Source of the DNA: Nostoc sp. ATCC 53789
GTDB lineage: Bacteria; Cyanobacteriota; Cyanobacteriia; Cyanobacteriales; Nostocaceae
DNA: 64,000 bases
Direction of reading: 5' to 3'
Assembly: GCF_009873495.1 (NCBI RefSeq)
Contig: NZ_CP046703.1
Span: forward strand, 5,360,501 to 5,424,500
The position numbers were made by a program, and so were the translations under genes. Below the pieces are notes generated by a model. That model ran no database searches and was not told the DNA's origin. It saw nothing but the letters and a program-made list of their open reading frames with translations. Positions 54,250-62,411 of this stretch are shown here, piece by piece. Positions within the stretch are counted from its first letter, which is position 1. Every line of letters begins with the position of its first letter.

Positions 54250-54668
54250 TAATAGGGATTTTATTTGATTGCAATTCAAGGCTAAATGTTTGCTCACTGC
54301 TTTAAACAGTTTCAATCCCTAATAGGGATTTTATTTGATTGCAATCTTAGCTAAACAATATTTAGATGAAAAAGCCAATGGTTTCAATCCCTAATAGGGA
54401 TTTTATTTGATTGCAATTGTAGCTACTTACTTATGGATTTTATTTGATTGCAATATAGATTTTGAATTAGTAACAGTTAGTATAAAATTGTAGCTACTTA
54501 CTTATGGATTTTATTTGATTGCAATATATCCCGGCAATCTTGCGCTAGGTAGCCTGAATGTAGCTACTTACTTATGGATTTTATTTGATTGCAATTTAAG
54601 TTCAACACCTTCCTTTTTACACTTTCTTAAAAGTAGCTACTTACTTATGGATTTTATTTGATTGCAAT
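54250..54668 (-). CRISPR. Small CRISPR array with canonical and chimeric repeat types
   Basis: Canonical 37-bp repeats (GTTTCAATCCCTAATAGGG on the plus strand, ending GATTGCAAT) lie at 54309-54345 and 54381-54417, with a truncated copy at 54250-54275. Four identical 36-bp variants (starting GTAGCTACTTACTTATGG, same 3' half) lie at 54419, 54490, 54560 and 54633. The five spacers are 33-37 nt; between the last canonical repeat and the first variant there is only one base. On the reverse strand the canonical repeat ends ATTGAAAC, the usual crRNA 5' tag, so the leader is inferred to be on the right and the variants are leader-proximal. No cas genes are in the window. Confidence 0.92.
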
Positions 54669-55034
54669 GCTGGCATTTGAAAGCTTTGTGTTATTTGGTT
54701 TTCAAGGTTCAAGAGCGCGAATAGAAAAATCATAACATGAAGAGTGGCAATGTGTCATACGAAAATCGCTGAAAGTCAGTCCACATAGGGTGCGCGGATG
54801 TCTTCAAGATTTTACAGTCGTCAAGTCTTTGCATACAAGGCAATTCAGCCATGTTTGTAGTCACCTCTTCACCAACACCTACCCATTCGCACACTTGGCA
54901 AAAAAACTAGTCTGATTGCAAAGCGGTTCACGACCCATGAGCTTACTACAGACTTTCTTTGATTTCTAGCAAAAACAATTGCCACCTCTCAAACCTCTGC
55001 ATTTTACTTTTAACGCTCAATTTCGTTATAAAAC
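54669..55034 (-). promoter_or_regulatory. Probable CRISPR leader region
   Basis: This 366-bp stretch lies at the inferred leader end of the array. It includes TTGGTTTTCAAGGTTC near 54697 and is otherwise AT-rich, with no gene seen. Assignment as leader depends on the orientation inferred from the ATTGAAAC tag. Confidence 0.45.
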
Positions 55035-55802
55035 TTAAAATTTTTCCTTAGCAGCTAACATCTGTAAAATCTTTTCTACATGATCCAACTCTCCAACGAT
55101 TCGCCGAATTGGGTGCGGCCAAACTTTGACAAGGGTAGGAGTTGCAGAAACTTGATTGAGTTCTGCTTGTTCTGGATGACTTAAAACATCAATTACTTTC
55201 AGAGTATAAGGATGTCCGAGCGATCGCTCCAACAATTCGTGTAAATTTTGCAGAATGCGTTCGGTTGTACTGCTATGTCCTGCAACAAACAAGCGGAGAA
55301 CATAGCCTTGTGTGATAACTTCCTTTTTTTGTACTATTACTGGCTGGTGGTATTTTGGCACAGGTTCAGAAAGGTCTAGACGAACAATTAAATCGTGATC
55401 TTCCCAAAGCTGCCCAAATGAGGAACGATAAGATGTTAACACCATGCGATCGCACAACCCCTCTTGCCAAGGAGCAGCTTGCCATACTAAATCCCCTGTA
55501 CCAAAAATGGCATTAAGCAAAGCTTGATGTCTAATTACAGCCGGATAAGCTTCAGCAAAAGTTCGCACTTGTTGAGTACGCGGATCTAACCAGTGGTCAA
55601 TAGTTGCAGTATAACAAGGCACTAAAAAGTGCGGTGGCTCTGGCAAATCTAGAATTTCTTGCAAAGCCGAACACAAATGCAAATGCCATCGACCTTGTTT
55701 GCTAGGGTCGATGCAGTAAATTAAATCTCCTCCAGGTGTAAATAGGGCAATGCCTTTAAACAACTGGGGTGTAGATAGTTTGTTTGTTGTCAAGTTATTC
55801 AC
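55035..55802 (-). CDS. Protein with C-terminal KaiB-like domain
   Basis: The 255-aa protein ends in a KaiB/SasA-N-like thioredoxin-fold domain (about 165-250): YVLRLFVAGHSSTTERILQN, YTLKVIDVLSHPEQAELNQV, SATPTLVKVWPHPIRRIVGEL. The N-terminal ~160 residues (FKGIALFTPGGDLIYCIDP, HWLDPRTQQVRTFAEAYPAV, FGQLWEDHDLIVRLDL) are a separate domain I do not recognise. Cyanobacterial clock protein KaiB is ~100 aa, so this is an extended relative; an interaction with KaiC or a role outside the clock cannot be decided. A pilT-type gene lies next to it on the same strand. Confidence 0.8.
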   Translation of the reverse strand: MNNLTTNKLSTPQLFKGIALFTPGGDLIYCIDPSKQGRWHLHLCSALQEILDLPEPPHFLVPCYTATIDHWLDPRTQQVRTFAEAYPAVIRHQALLNAIFGTGDLVWQAAPWQEGLCDRMVLTSYRSSFGQLWEDHDLIVRLDLSEPVPKYHQPVIVQKKEVITQGYVLRLFVAGHSSTTERILQNLHELLERSLGHPYTLKVIDVLSHPEQAELNQVSATPTLVKVWPHPIRRIVGELDHVEKILQMLAAKEKF

Positions 55803-55934
55803 AAAGGCTAGGAAGCTAAAAGTAAAAATTCTCTCTTTTACCTTTTACCTTAGCTATAACCGCAACCAGGATCAGAAAAATATTTAGGATTGAGGGATGA
55901 GGGAGCAGGGGAGGCAGGGGAGACAGGGGGTAAG

Positions 55935-55988
55935 GGGGACAAGGGGGCAAGAGGTGAGAACTTGAAACAAGTCTTTCCCCTTGTCCCC
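55935..55988. repeat. G/C hairpin repeat with conserved 30-nt loop (copy 2)
   Basis: GGGGACAAGGGG (55935-55946) and CCCCTTGTCCCC (55977-55988) flank a loop identical, but for its first bases, to the one at 34828-34857 (CAAGAGGTGAGAACTTGAAA and following). It is between pilT and the KaiB-like gene, followed by CCCAATTC heptamers. Confidence 0.7.
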
Positions 55989-56021
55989 AATGCCCAATTC
56001 CCAATTCCCAATTCGCAAATC

Positions 56022-57305
56022 TTAAACTCTACCTCGGAGAAACTGTGCCATTTCATTAGGAGTTGGCGACATTTCCAAAGCAGTTTCTTCAGTGATGCGA
56101 CCATCTTGATAGAGATTGAGTAACGACTGATTCATCGTAATCATGCCGTCAAAGCTAGCTTGTTTCATCAACTCACCAATTTCATCATACTTACCGTCTT
56201 TGATCCATTCTTTAATAGCCTCAGTATTGATCAGCACATCGTGGAAAGCAGCTCGCTTCCCGTCAGTTGTGCGGCACAAACCTTGAGCAATTACCGCTAC
56301 TAAAGACTCAGAAATTGCTACTCGCATTGCATCCTGTTCGTCACCAGAGTAGAGGTTGAGAATCCGTTCAATGGTTTTAACTGCGCTATTGGTGTGTAGG
56401 GTTCCCATGACCAAGTGACCAGTCTGAGCAGCTTTTAGGGCAGTGTTAACTGTTTCCTTATCTCGCATTTCCCCCACCAGAATCAAATCTGGATCTTCCC
56501 GCAAAGCTGCTTTCAAAGCGTTGTCAAATTTCCGGGTATGCATTCCCACTTCCCGTTGTTTGACTAAAGATTTGCGGCTTTGATGGATAAATTCGATTGG
56601 GTCTTCAATGGTAATGATATGCTTGGCCATCTCCTTATTGATGTAGTCAACCATCGCTGCCATTGTGGTGGACTTACCAGAACCAGTGGGCCCAGTTACC
56701 AAAATTAAACCTTTGTGGTGATGACAAATATCCCGAAAAACTGGGGGTAATCTCAACTGTTCCATAGTTAAGATTTTCAGAGGAATCAACCGCAACACCA
56801 TCGCAGGCCCTCTAAGAGTGCCAAAAACATTAATCCGCACGCGAGCAAAGTCATATTGAGTTGCTCCGTCAAATTCTAAGTGTTCTTCAAAGCGCTGAAT
56901 TTCCGCCTCACTCATTACCTCCCGCAACCAATTCATAAAAGCTTCTTTATCTACTTCTGGATAATCCCATGATTGAATTTCTCCTCGGGTGCGGAAACGC
57001 GGTACTTCTCCGACACCTAGGTGCAAGTCAGAATATCCCTGATCGTAAGCTTCCCTAATTAACTTCTCTAAAGTGGGCCCCGCACTGCTGGTTTTAGGGA
57101 GAACTGAAGTAGGTATTGGCGGTGGACTAACCGGACGATGACCTGCAACAGGTGTGTTGGAACCCCTATCCATTGACATATCCAATGTCTGTGTCATCTG
57201 CCTCTGCGTACTAAAGGTTGGCGGAGGTGGTGGCATTGGGGGCATTGGGGGCAAGTTACGTTCGGTAACAGGGCTAGAATTTGATGGAGACTGTGATTCT
57301 GTCAT
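56022..57305 (-). CDS. pilT: Type IV pilus retraction ATPase, PilT family
   Basis: The 427-aa secretion-type ATPase has the Walker A GPTGSGKST (205-213), the Asp box IITIEDPIEF, Walker B LREDPDLILVGEMRD and the His box GTLHTNSAVKTIERI. The first ~75 residues form a Pro-rich low-complexity extension (MPPMPPPPP) not found in proteobacterial PilT (~345 aa). Cyanobacteria encode more than one PilT; adjacency to pilB/pilC, which marks the main copy, is absent here, so it may be the second paralogue. Acts on the cytoplasmic face of the pilus base in motility and DNA uptake. Confidence 0.92.
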   Translation of the reverse strand: MTESQSPSNSSPVTERNLPPMPPMPPPPPTFSTQRQMTQTLDMSMDRGSNTPVAGHRPVSPPPIPTSVLPKTSSAGPTLEKLIREAYDQGYSDLHLGVGEVPRFRTRGEIQSWDYPEVDKEAFMNWLREVMSEAEIQRFEEHLEFDGATQYDFARVRINVFGTLRGPAMVLRLIPLKILTMEQLRLPPVFRDICHHHKGLILVTGPTGSGKSTTMAAMVDYINKEMAKHIITIEDPIEFIHQSRKSLVKQREVGMHTRKFDNALKAALREDPDLILVGEMRDKETVNTALKAAQTGHLVMGTLHTNSAVKTIERILNLYSGDEQDAMRVAISESLVAVIAQGLCRTTDGKRAAFHDVLINTEAIKEWIKDGKYDEIGELMKQASFDGMITMNQSLLNLYQDGRITEETALEMSPTPNEMAQFLRGRV

Positions 57306-58034
57306 ATATCTTCACATTTGGCAGGTAAAAATTTGAATTAGTGAGAAGTCAAGTCACTTACTTCGATGACTTTTGGAAAATGCTTGCGTGCAAGCCCTAG
57401 TCGTGATGGGAGGCGATTGAAAATCTAGAACCACGGTCAATCCATTTCATCCACCTAAACTGGTATCTTTTTTTTCTAAGATTCCGCTACTCAGAAAATT
57501 TAGAAAAATTATTTAACCTATACATAATGGTTAACACACCTAATAGCTTATAACGCCTCAGCAAAAATCCATAGATTATATTGTGCTTTATAGCACTTCT
57601 GACAAAATATGAATATTCTCAGCCATTAGATGAGAAATTTATCTTGGGCATGAATACAAATTGCCAGCAATTAACAGCATAAATACTAACTATTCATTTA
57701 TTCAGCCAATCTATCAATTATGAGAAGCGCTATCAATTTTTATAAGAAATGTTAAGCTTGGTAGGAGCAATATCTGGGGATCAACGTTAAAAGCCCATAC
57801 GTTTTAGGTTATATACCTGAAGACAGATGCAGAAAGCAAGTTATTCTAATAGATATAAACTTGGTTTTATATCCACAATTACAAAAAACTAACTGTAAAC
57901 TTTAGTAAACAAATGCTCATTTTCCCGATTAGTTTTTATATACTGAATTTCACTGAGAAACAAATCAGTTAACTCGCCAAAAGCGAGATATGACTGAAAT
58001 TAAAATTTGCTGTGTATTTTTGGGAGGAAAAGTC
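57306..58034. other. AT-rich intergenic region
   Basis: About 730 bp upstream of divergent genes without recognisable repeats, RNA genes or open frames. A Shine-Dalgarno GGGAGG (58022-58027) precedes the ATG at 58035. Confidence 0.5.
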
Positions 58035-58409
58035 ATGGTTTCTGCTGAAAGCTCTAATCTAGGAAAGACCTACTCCTTGTTGATGATTAAAAGCTTTTTA
58101 ATATGGACTTTTACATTAGCAGTATGCTTGTTGGTTGTCGGTTTTCCATTAGTGGTCTTGATGGCTACGGTTGGATGTCTGTTATCGATCATCTTGCAAT
58201 CTGTGATGCCTGTTAGTGCTGTTTTGCTTGTAGCAGGTGCTTTAATCATGTTTAATGTCATGGCAGTTGTATTTGCTGCGGGTGTGCTAACTATTAAAGG
58301 AGTTCATCCAAGTGAAGTTAAATGGTTAAGCTGGTTGCATGGAGAGGCAGACCAAATGCAGACTACTGTTTATGCTGCTTGCCCTTTAACTTGTGAGATT
58401 AAAATGTAG
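58035..58409 (+). CDS. Small membrane protein of unknown function
   Basis: From the ATG at 58035 (MVSAESSNLGKTYSLLMIKS) the protein has 124 aa. The ribosome-binding site TGGGAGGAAAAG favours this start over the in-frame ATG at 57990. Two long hydrophobic segments are present (FLIWTFTLAVCLLVVGFPLVV and ILQSVMPVSAVLLVAGALIMF with extension), then a short soluble tail (GVHPSEVKWLSWLHGEADQ). I do not recognise the family. Two tandem terminators follow. Confidence 0.7.
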   Translation: MVSAESSNLGKTYSLLMIKSFLIWTFTLAVCLLVVGFPLVVLMATVGCLLSIILQSVMPVSAVLLVAGALIMFNVMAVVFAAGVLTIKGVHPSEVKWLSWLHGEADQMQTTVYAACPLTCEIKM

Positions 58410-58443
58410 TCATCACAGGTGAATACGACAAACAGTGCGTCTG

Positions 58444-58536
58444 CCCGGTTAAGCCGGGTTTTTTCATGCTCTCTAATGATGTGATTACAATTGAATTCGA
58501 TATACAGTTCATCTACCCGATTAAGCCGGGTTTTTT
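58444..58536 (+). terminator. Duplicated rho-independent terminator
   Basis: CCCGG-TTAAG-CCGGG followed by TTTTTT (58444-58464) and a second copy CCCG-ATTAAGC-CGGG followed by TTTTTT (58516-58536), both then CATGCT, lie 72 bp apart. The similarity extends a little upstream of each stem (ACAGTGCGTCTG versus ACAGTTCATCTA), which suggests a tandem duplication. They end the transcript of the small membrane protein gene. Confidence 0.85.
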
Positions 58537-58599
58537 CATGCTTTTTATATAATTTTTCCTTTTATATTTATGATTTGTGTAATGATTGACCGTCAACTA

Positions 58600-58668
58600 T
58601 TGACTATTGGTCATAGACCATTGACTATAACCATTGGCAAATGACAGATGACTAATGACTAATGACTA
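58600..58668. repeat. STRR heptamers running into the wecB start
   Basis: TTGACTATTGGTCATAGACC, then ATGACTA units (three in a row) reach 58668. The wecB ATG used here (58662) is itself the last ATGACTA unit, so the repeat supplies the start codon and the first codons. Confidence 0.75.
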
Positions 58669-59792
58669 ATCAAAAACGGGTTTGCATTATCTTGGGTACT
58701 CGTCCCGAAGCGATTAAACTTGCTCCAGTTATTCAGGTTTTCCAGAAGTCTTTAGCTTTTGAGTCGCAAGTAATTCTAACTGGACAACATCGGGAGATGG
58801 TTGAGCAAGTTATGCAGCTGTTCAACATCAAGGCAGATTATGATTTGGAAATTATGCAGGTTCAGCAATCTTTAAATGATATTACCTGCCGCAGTTTACA
58901 AGGGTTAGAAGCGTTATTTAAAGAGAAAAAGCCAGATTTAGTGGTGGTGCAGGGAGATACGACAACGGCTTTTGCCGCAGCTTTGGCAGCTTTTTATCAA
59001 AAAATCCCTATTGGTCATGTAGAAGCAGGTTTAAGAACTGATGATATCTTCAATCCTTACCCAGAAGAAGCTAATCGGCGGTTGATTTCTCAAATTACTC
59101 AGTTGCACTTTGCGCCGACTCCTTGGGCTGTGGAAAATTTGCACCGTTCTGGTGTTTTAGGTGAAATTCACATGACGGGTAATACGGTAATTGATGCACT
59201 GTTGAATGTAGCTGCAAGCCAAGCTGTTTGTAATGTACCAGGCTTAGACTGGGATTCATACCGCGTTATGTTAGCAACAGTTCATCGGCGGGAGAATTGG
59301 GGAGAACCCCTGCAAGCGATCGCAGAGGGGTTTTTACAAATCTTAGACAAGTTCCCTGATACAGCAATGCTCTTACCATTACACCGCAATCCCACAGTGC
59401 GAGTCCCATTGCAAGAGCTTTTAGGGAATCATCCCCGAATTTTCTTGACAGATCCTCTAGATTATGGCGAACTGGTGGGAGCGATTGGGCGATCGCATCT
59501 TTTGCTCACTGACTCTGGTGGTTTGCAAGAAGAAGCCCCCAGTTTGGGAAAACCAGTACTGGTTTTGAGAGATACTACCGAAAGACCAGAGGCTGTTGTA
59601 GCTGGTACAGCCAAACTTGTAGGCACTACGAGTGAGAATATTTTTGCATCTGCTACTGAGTTACTGAGCGATCCAGATGCCTATGCAGCAATGGCAAATG
59701 CAATTAATCCCTTTGGGGATGGTCATGCAGCAGAGCGCATTTTGCAGATTGTGCAAAATTACTTGGGTGTTTCATCCGAAATATCAACTTAG
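58662..59792 (+). CDS. wecB: UDP-N-acetylglucosamine 2-epimerase, non-hydrolysing
   Basis: The 376-aa enzyme interconverts UDP-GlcNAc and UDP-ManNAc for surface polysaccharide synthesis. Typical segments are ILGTRPEAIKLAPVIQVF, VILTGQHREMVEQV, VVVQGDTTTAFAAALAAF, HVEAGLRTDDIFNPYPEEANR, TVHRRENWGEPL and LTDSGGLQEEAPSLGKPVLVLRDTTERPEA, in parts. The Asp, Glu and His residues of the active site are all in these motifs. The start codon lies in a heptamer repeat; family alignment begins at QKRVCIIL, so the first four residues may vary. Confidence 0.95.
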   Translation: MTNQKRVCIILGTRPEAIKLAPVIQVFQKSLAFESQVILTGQHREMVEQVMQLFNIKADYDLEIMQVQQSLNDITCRSLQGLEALFKEKKPDLVVVQGDTTTAFAAALAAFYQKIPIGHVEAGLRTDDIFNPYPEEANRRLISQITQLHFAPTPWAVENLHRSGVLGEIHMTGNTVIDALLNVAASQAVCNVPGLDWDSYRVMLATVHRRENWGEPLQAIAEGFLQILDKFPDTAMLLPLHRNPTVRVPLQELLGNHPRIFLTDPLDYGELVGAIGRSHLLLTDSGGLQEEAPSLGKPVLVLRDTTERPEAVVAGTAKLVGTTSENIFASATELLSDPDAYAAMANAINPFGDGHAAERILQIVQNYLGVSSEIST

Positions 59793-59884
59793 ATTAAACA
59801 AAATACAGAATTTCTGTTTTTCAGGGTGTATAAAATCGACTTTTCTTATTTCAATTCAACACAATTTCGATGTTGTGGAGTGAG

Positions 59885-59914
59885 CATCTTGCCCGCTTTC
59901 AGACGGGCGAGATG
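59885..59914. terminator. GC-rich hairpin downstream of wecB
   Basis: CATCTTGCCCG (59885-59895) and CGGGCGAGATG (59904-59914) form an 11-bp stem with one G-U pair and an 8-nt loop. It lies 93 bp past the wecB stop. It lacks a U-run and may be a dispersed repeat rather than a true terminator. Confidence 0.45.
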
Positions 59915-60047
59915 TTCCGTTCACGTAGCGTCTCTGATAAGAGAAGTTTTAATCTAAAACTTCCTTAGTTTAGATTTCTAAGAAAATAGGTATAACCTAG
60001 AAATGAGATTTTCAAAAGTGGCTGGTTGATGAAATTGTCTCTAACTT

Positions 60048-60719
60048 TTAAATACCCAGAGCTGCTCTAGTTTCGGGCCCCACCGTACCATCTACAAGTA
60101 GACCTTTACTTGCCTGAAAGCTTCTGACTTGGTTAACAGTTTCTTGACCGTAAATTCCATCAACTCTGAGATTACCTAAAGCTGTTTGAACGTCTCTTAC
60201 AAGCTGACCTCTAGAACCACGGGTAAGAATGACTGAACCGCCAACGCCACCAGGTTTACTAGTCACAGGAGGTTTGTTAGGTCTATCAGCAACCCATCGA
60301 GCATAAACATATCTACCCGTAGAAAGCCGAGCAAAACCGTTTTCATACCTTTCAATCGCTGGAAGTGTTGCACCATCTGAAACACAATCAACATAAGAGT
60401 AATTTGTGCTTGGGCCTGTACGGATACGCAAACAACTGCCGTTAGTCTTTACATAAGCAGCCGAACTTATTTGAATTTGGGTAGCAGCAAGAAGTAATAC
60501 ACCAACACCAGCTAAAGCTAACCAAGCTGAAGATTTAAGTAGTTTTTTCCAATTGAATTTAGATTTGCTGTTTGCAGATGCCTGTTTTTCAGCAATAACT
60601 ATGTTAGAAGATTTAAGAGGTTCTTTCCCATTTAATTGAGATTTAGGGAGATTATATTTGGTGTTTCCAGATGCCTCTTCTTGAGCAATAAACATCTGAG
60701 AATAAGCAAGATATTCCAT
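60048..60719 (-). CDS. Membrane-anchored SH3 and peptidoglycan-binding domain protein
   Basis: The 223-aa protein has a ~70-residue cytoplasmic N-terminus, a single membrane helix (about 73-92; LALAGVGVLLLAATQIQISS), a bacterial SH3 domain (about 93-145; SCLRIRTGPSTNYSYVDCV) and a C-terminal PG_binding_1 domain (about 160-222; LTRGSRGQLVRDVQTALGNL, IYGQETVNQVRSFQASKGL, DGTVGPETRAALGI). It likely tethers the cell wall to the membrane. No catalytic domain is present. Confidence 0.88.
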   Translation of the reverse strand: MEYLAYSQMFIAQEEASGNTKYNLPKSQLNGKEPLKSSNIVIAEKQASANSKSKFNWKKLLKSSAWLALAGVGVLLLAATQIQISSAAYVKTNGSCLRIRTGPSTNYSYVDCVSDGATLPAIERYENGFARLSTGRYVYARWVADRPNKPPVTSKPGGVGGSVILTRGSRGQLVRDVQTALGNLRVDGIYGQETVNQVRSFQASKGLLVDGTVGPETRAALGI

Positions 60720-60873
60720 AATGCAGCCCTTTATATGAAAAAATGAGTACTCACAGAGAATTATTTTAGTCTTCTCTGTATTTATTCTTAGTATATTTTA
60801 TATCACTGCTCTTTCAAAGGTTTTTGCTGGTAGCAGAATTAAAAAAGAATAAAATTAGTCAAAAAACTCCAAA

Positions 60874-60966
60874 AAAATGCGATGTCTACGAAGGGCTACG
60901 CCAACACGCTGATTTAGTATAAAAATTACCAGGCGTTGGTATAATCCTCGGTAGACATCGCATTTT
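60874..60966. repeat. 93-bp inverted-repeat element
   Basis: Perfect 16-bp arms AAAATGCGATGTCTAC (60874-60889) and GTAGACATCGCATTTT (60951-60966) enclose GGGCTACGCCAACACGC and a partly complementary GGCGTTGG. The core resembles the small dispersed repeats. It occupies most of the 313-bp gap between the peptidoglycan-binding protein and the response regulator. Confidence 0.75.
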
Positions 60967-61032
60967 CAAAATAAATTAAATTTATTTAAAGCTTTATTGC
61001 TTAATACCTCATCCCTAAAACATGCAAATGTG

Positions 61033-61452
61033 TCAAGCGTATTCTTCGAGCGTAACTAGACTAGCAACTGTAGAAGATAAATCATCTAAGTCTATCGGCT
61101 TGCATCGGTATATATCATAACCTGCTAATAATGCCCGATTCTGGTCTTCGTCGAAAGCAGATGCTGTCAGAGCAATAGCTGGAATCTTTCTCCCTCGATT
61201 TGCTTCTAAATTTCTGACTTTCATGAGCAGTGAGCAGCCGTTTTCATCTGGTAAGTAAATATCACTAATAAAGATGTCTGGTTTAAAAAATGACATTATT
61301 TCTATAGCAGCACCTGCCGAAGCAGCTGTGATAATTTCTGCTCCCTCTAATTCAAACAAGAAGGTAAGTAAAGTTCTCGTATCAGGGTCATCATCTACGA
61401 CGAGCAATCGTAGACCTTTAAAAGACATTGATTGATTAGACATTATTGTCAC
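61033..61452 (-). CDS. Single-domain response regulator
   Basis: The 139-aa protein is a stand-alone receiver: acidic pocket VVDDDPDTRTLL, phospho-acceptor Asp in IFISDIYLPDENG, Thr in AIALTASAF and Lys in YRCKPIDLDDL. It has no output domain and probably acts by protein contact, as in hybrid-kinase phosphorelays. It starts MTIMSNQSMSF; the inner Met at MSNQS is equally possible. A Crp-like palindrome lies 112 bp upstream. Confidence 0.93.
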   Translation of the reverse strand: MTIMSNQSMSFKGLRLLVVDDDPDTRTLLTFLFELEGAEIITAASAGAAIEIMSFFKPDIFISDIYLPDENGCSLLMKVRNLEANRGRKIPAIALTASAFDEDQNRALLAGYDIYRCKPIDLDDLSSTVASLVTLEEYA

Positions 61453-61563
61453 CGCCGTCTAGCTCAAACATTTAGAGTAGCAATTGCATCAAATGGCACG
61501 CGTTTGTAAATACCATTTGATGCATTCTTTACTAAATCTTAATGGAACTAATTGTTAAGTGTC

Positions 61564-61579
61564 TGTCCGGTTTCGGACA
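61564..61579. promoter_or_regulatory. Crp-like palindrome upstream of the response regulator gene
   Basis: TGTCCGGTTTCGGACA is a perfect 6-bp inverted repeat with a 4-bp spacer, in the shared context GTC-palindrome-TAATAACTTAGAAAATT. The same site with compensating changes occurs at 62390 and 63315. The arrangement TGTnC-N6-GnACA fits Crp/Fnr-family operators. Confidence 0.6.
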
Positions 61580-61599
61580 TAATAACTTAGAAAATTGAT

Positions 61600-62331
61600 T
61601 CATCGGCGATCACGCCTTGGCTGATTCCCCAGTAAACGAGCAAATTCCTTTTGTATGACTTGATAACACTCGCAGGAAGTTGCTTCCAAATCCTCTCGGT
61701 TGAGAATACTAATTTGACCACGCTGATAGCGAATCATTCCGGCTCGGCTCAGGGTGCTAGCCGCTACTGTTACACCAGAACGACGTACACCTAGCATTTG
61801 GGCGATAAATTCTTGCGTGAGTGGAAAATCATCTGATTCCAGACGGTCAGAAACTGTTAGAAGCCAACGAGCTAGCCGTTCTTCTAGTGTATGAAGACGG
61901 TTGCAAGCACATCCTTGCGTAAGTTCTGTATATATAGCTCGTACATAGCGCAGCAGCAGCTTTTGAATAGCTCCGCCTCGTTTGAACTCGGTTCTGAGAA
62001 CATCTGCATCCATTTGCATTCCAGCGCCCGCAACTTGGACAAACGCTTTTGTAGTTGTTGTATTTCCTCCTAAAATTACTGGGATACCCACCATGCCTTC
62101 ATTGCTCACTATCCCAACTTCCACCGTCGAACCATCTTCCATAATAGTGACTATAGAAACCACTGCGTTTTGGGGAAAATAGACCTCTGTGATGGGTTCT
62201 CCTGGTTCGTAAATAACTTGCCGAGTGGGAAGTGAAACTAACTTCAGGTGCGGAACAAGACGCTCATAATCACTAGTTGGCAAAGCCGCTAGTAATCTAT
62301 TTACTTGCGGCTTAAGAGTATTTTCACTCAC
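61600..62331 (-). CDS. Crp/Fnr-family transcriptional regulator, paralogue 1
   Basis: The 243-aa protein has a cyclic-nucleotide-binding-type beta-barrel (about 10-125; LPTRQVIYEPGEPITEVYFPQ, GSTVEVGIVSNEGMVGIPVIL), a dimer helix (IQKLLLRYVRAIYTELTQGCACNRL) and an HTH domain (about 165-225; LTQEFIAQMLGVRRSGVTVAAS, RAGMIRYQRGQISILNREDL), then a Cys-containing tail (ATSCECYQVIQ). The classical cAMP-contacting RxS motif of Crp is not evident, so the ligand is unknown. It is one of three tandem same-strand copies. Confidence 0.92.
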   Translation of the reverse strand: MSENTLKPQVNRLLAALPTSDYERLVPHLKLVSLPTRQVIYEPGEPITEVYFPQNAVVSIVTIMEDGSTVEVGIVSNEGMVGIPVILGGNTTTTKAFVQVAGAGMQMDADVLRTEFKRGGAIQKLLLRYVRAIYTELTQGCACNRLHTLEERLARWLLTVSDRLESDDFPLTQEFIAQMLGVRRSGVTVAASTLSRAGMIRYQRGQISILNREDLEATSCECYQVIQKEFARLLGNQPRRDRR

Positions 62332-62389
62332 TGAACATTAAAAGAGAAATTTCCTCAAAATACTTTAAATCAAGTTACTATTGCGAGTC

Positions 62390-62405
62390 TGTTCGGTTTC
62401 GCACA
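62390..62405. promoter_or_regulatory. Crp-like palindrome upstream of paralogue 1
   Basis: TGTTCGGTTTCGCACA, with one mismatch in the stem, lies 59 bp upstream of the paralogue 1 start and just after the paralogue 2 stop, in the context GAGTC-site-CATAACTCAAAAAATT. Confidence 0.6.
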
Positions 62406-62411
62406 CATAAC

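Noticed and set aside
53000..57000. cas genes near the CRISPR array
   Set aside because: Neighbouring genes are an M16 peptidase, an IS transposase, a KaiB-fold protein and a pilT-type ATPase; none shows Cas motifs.
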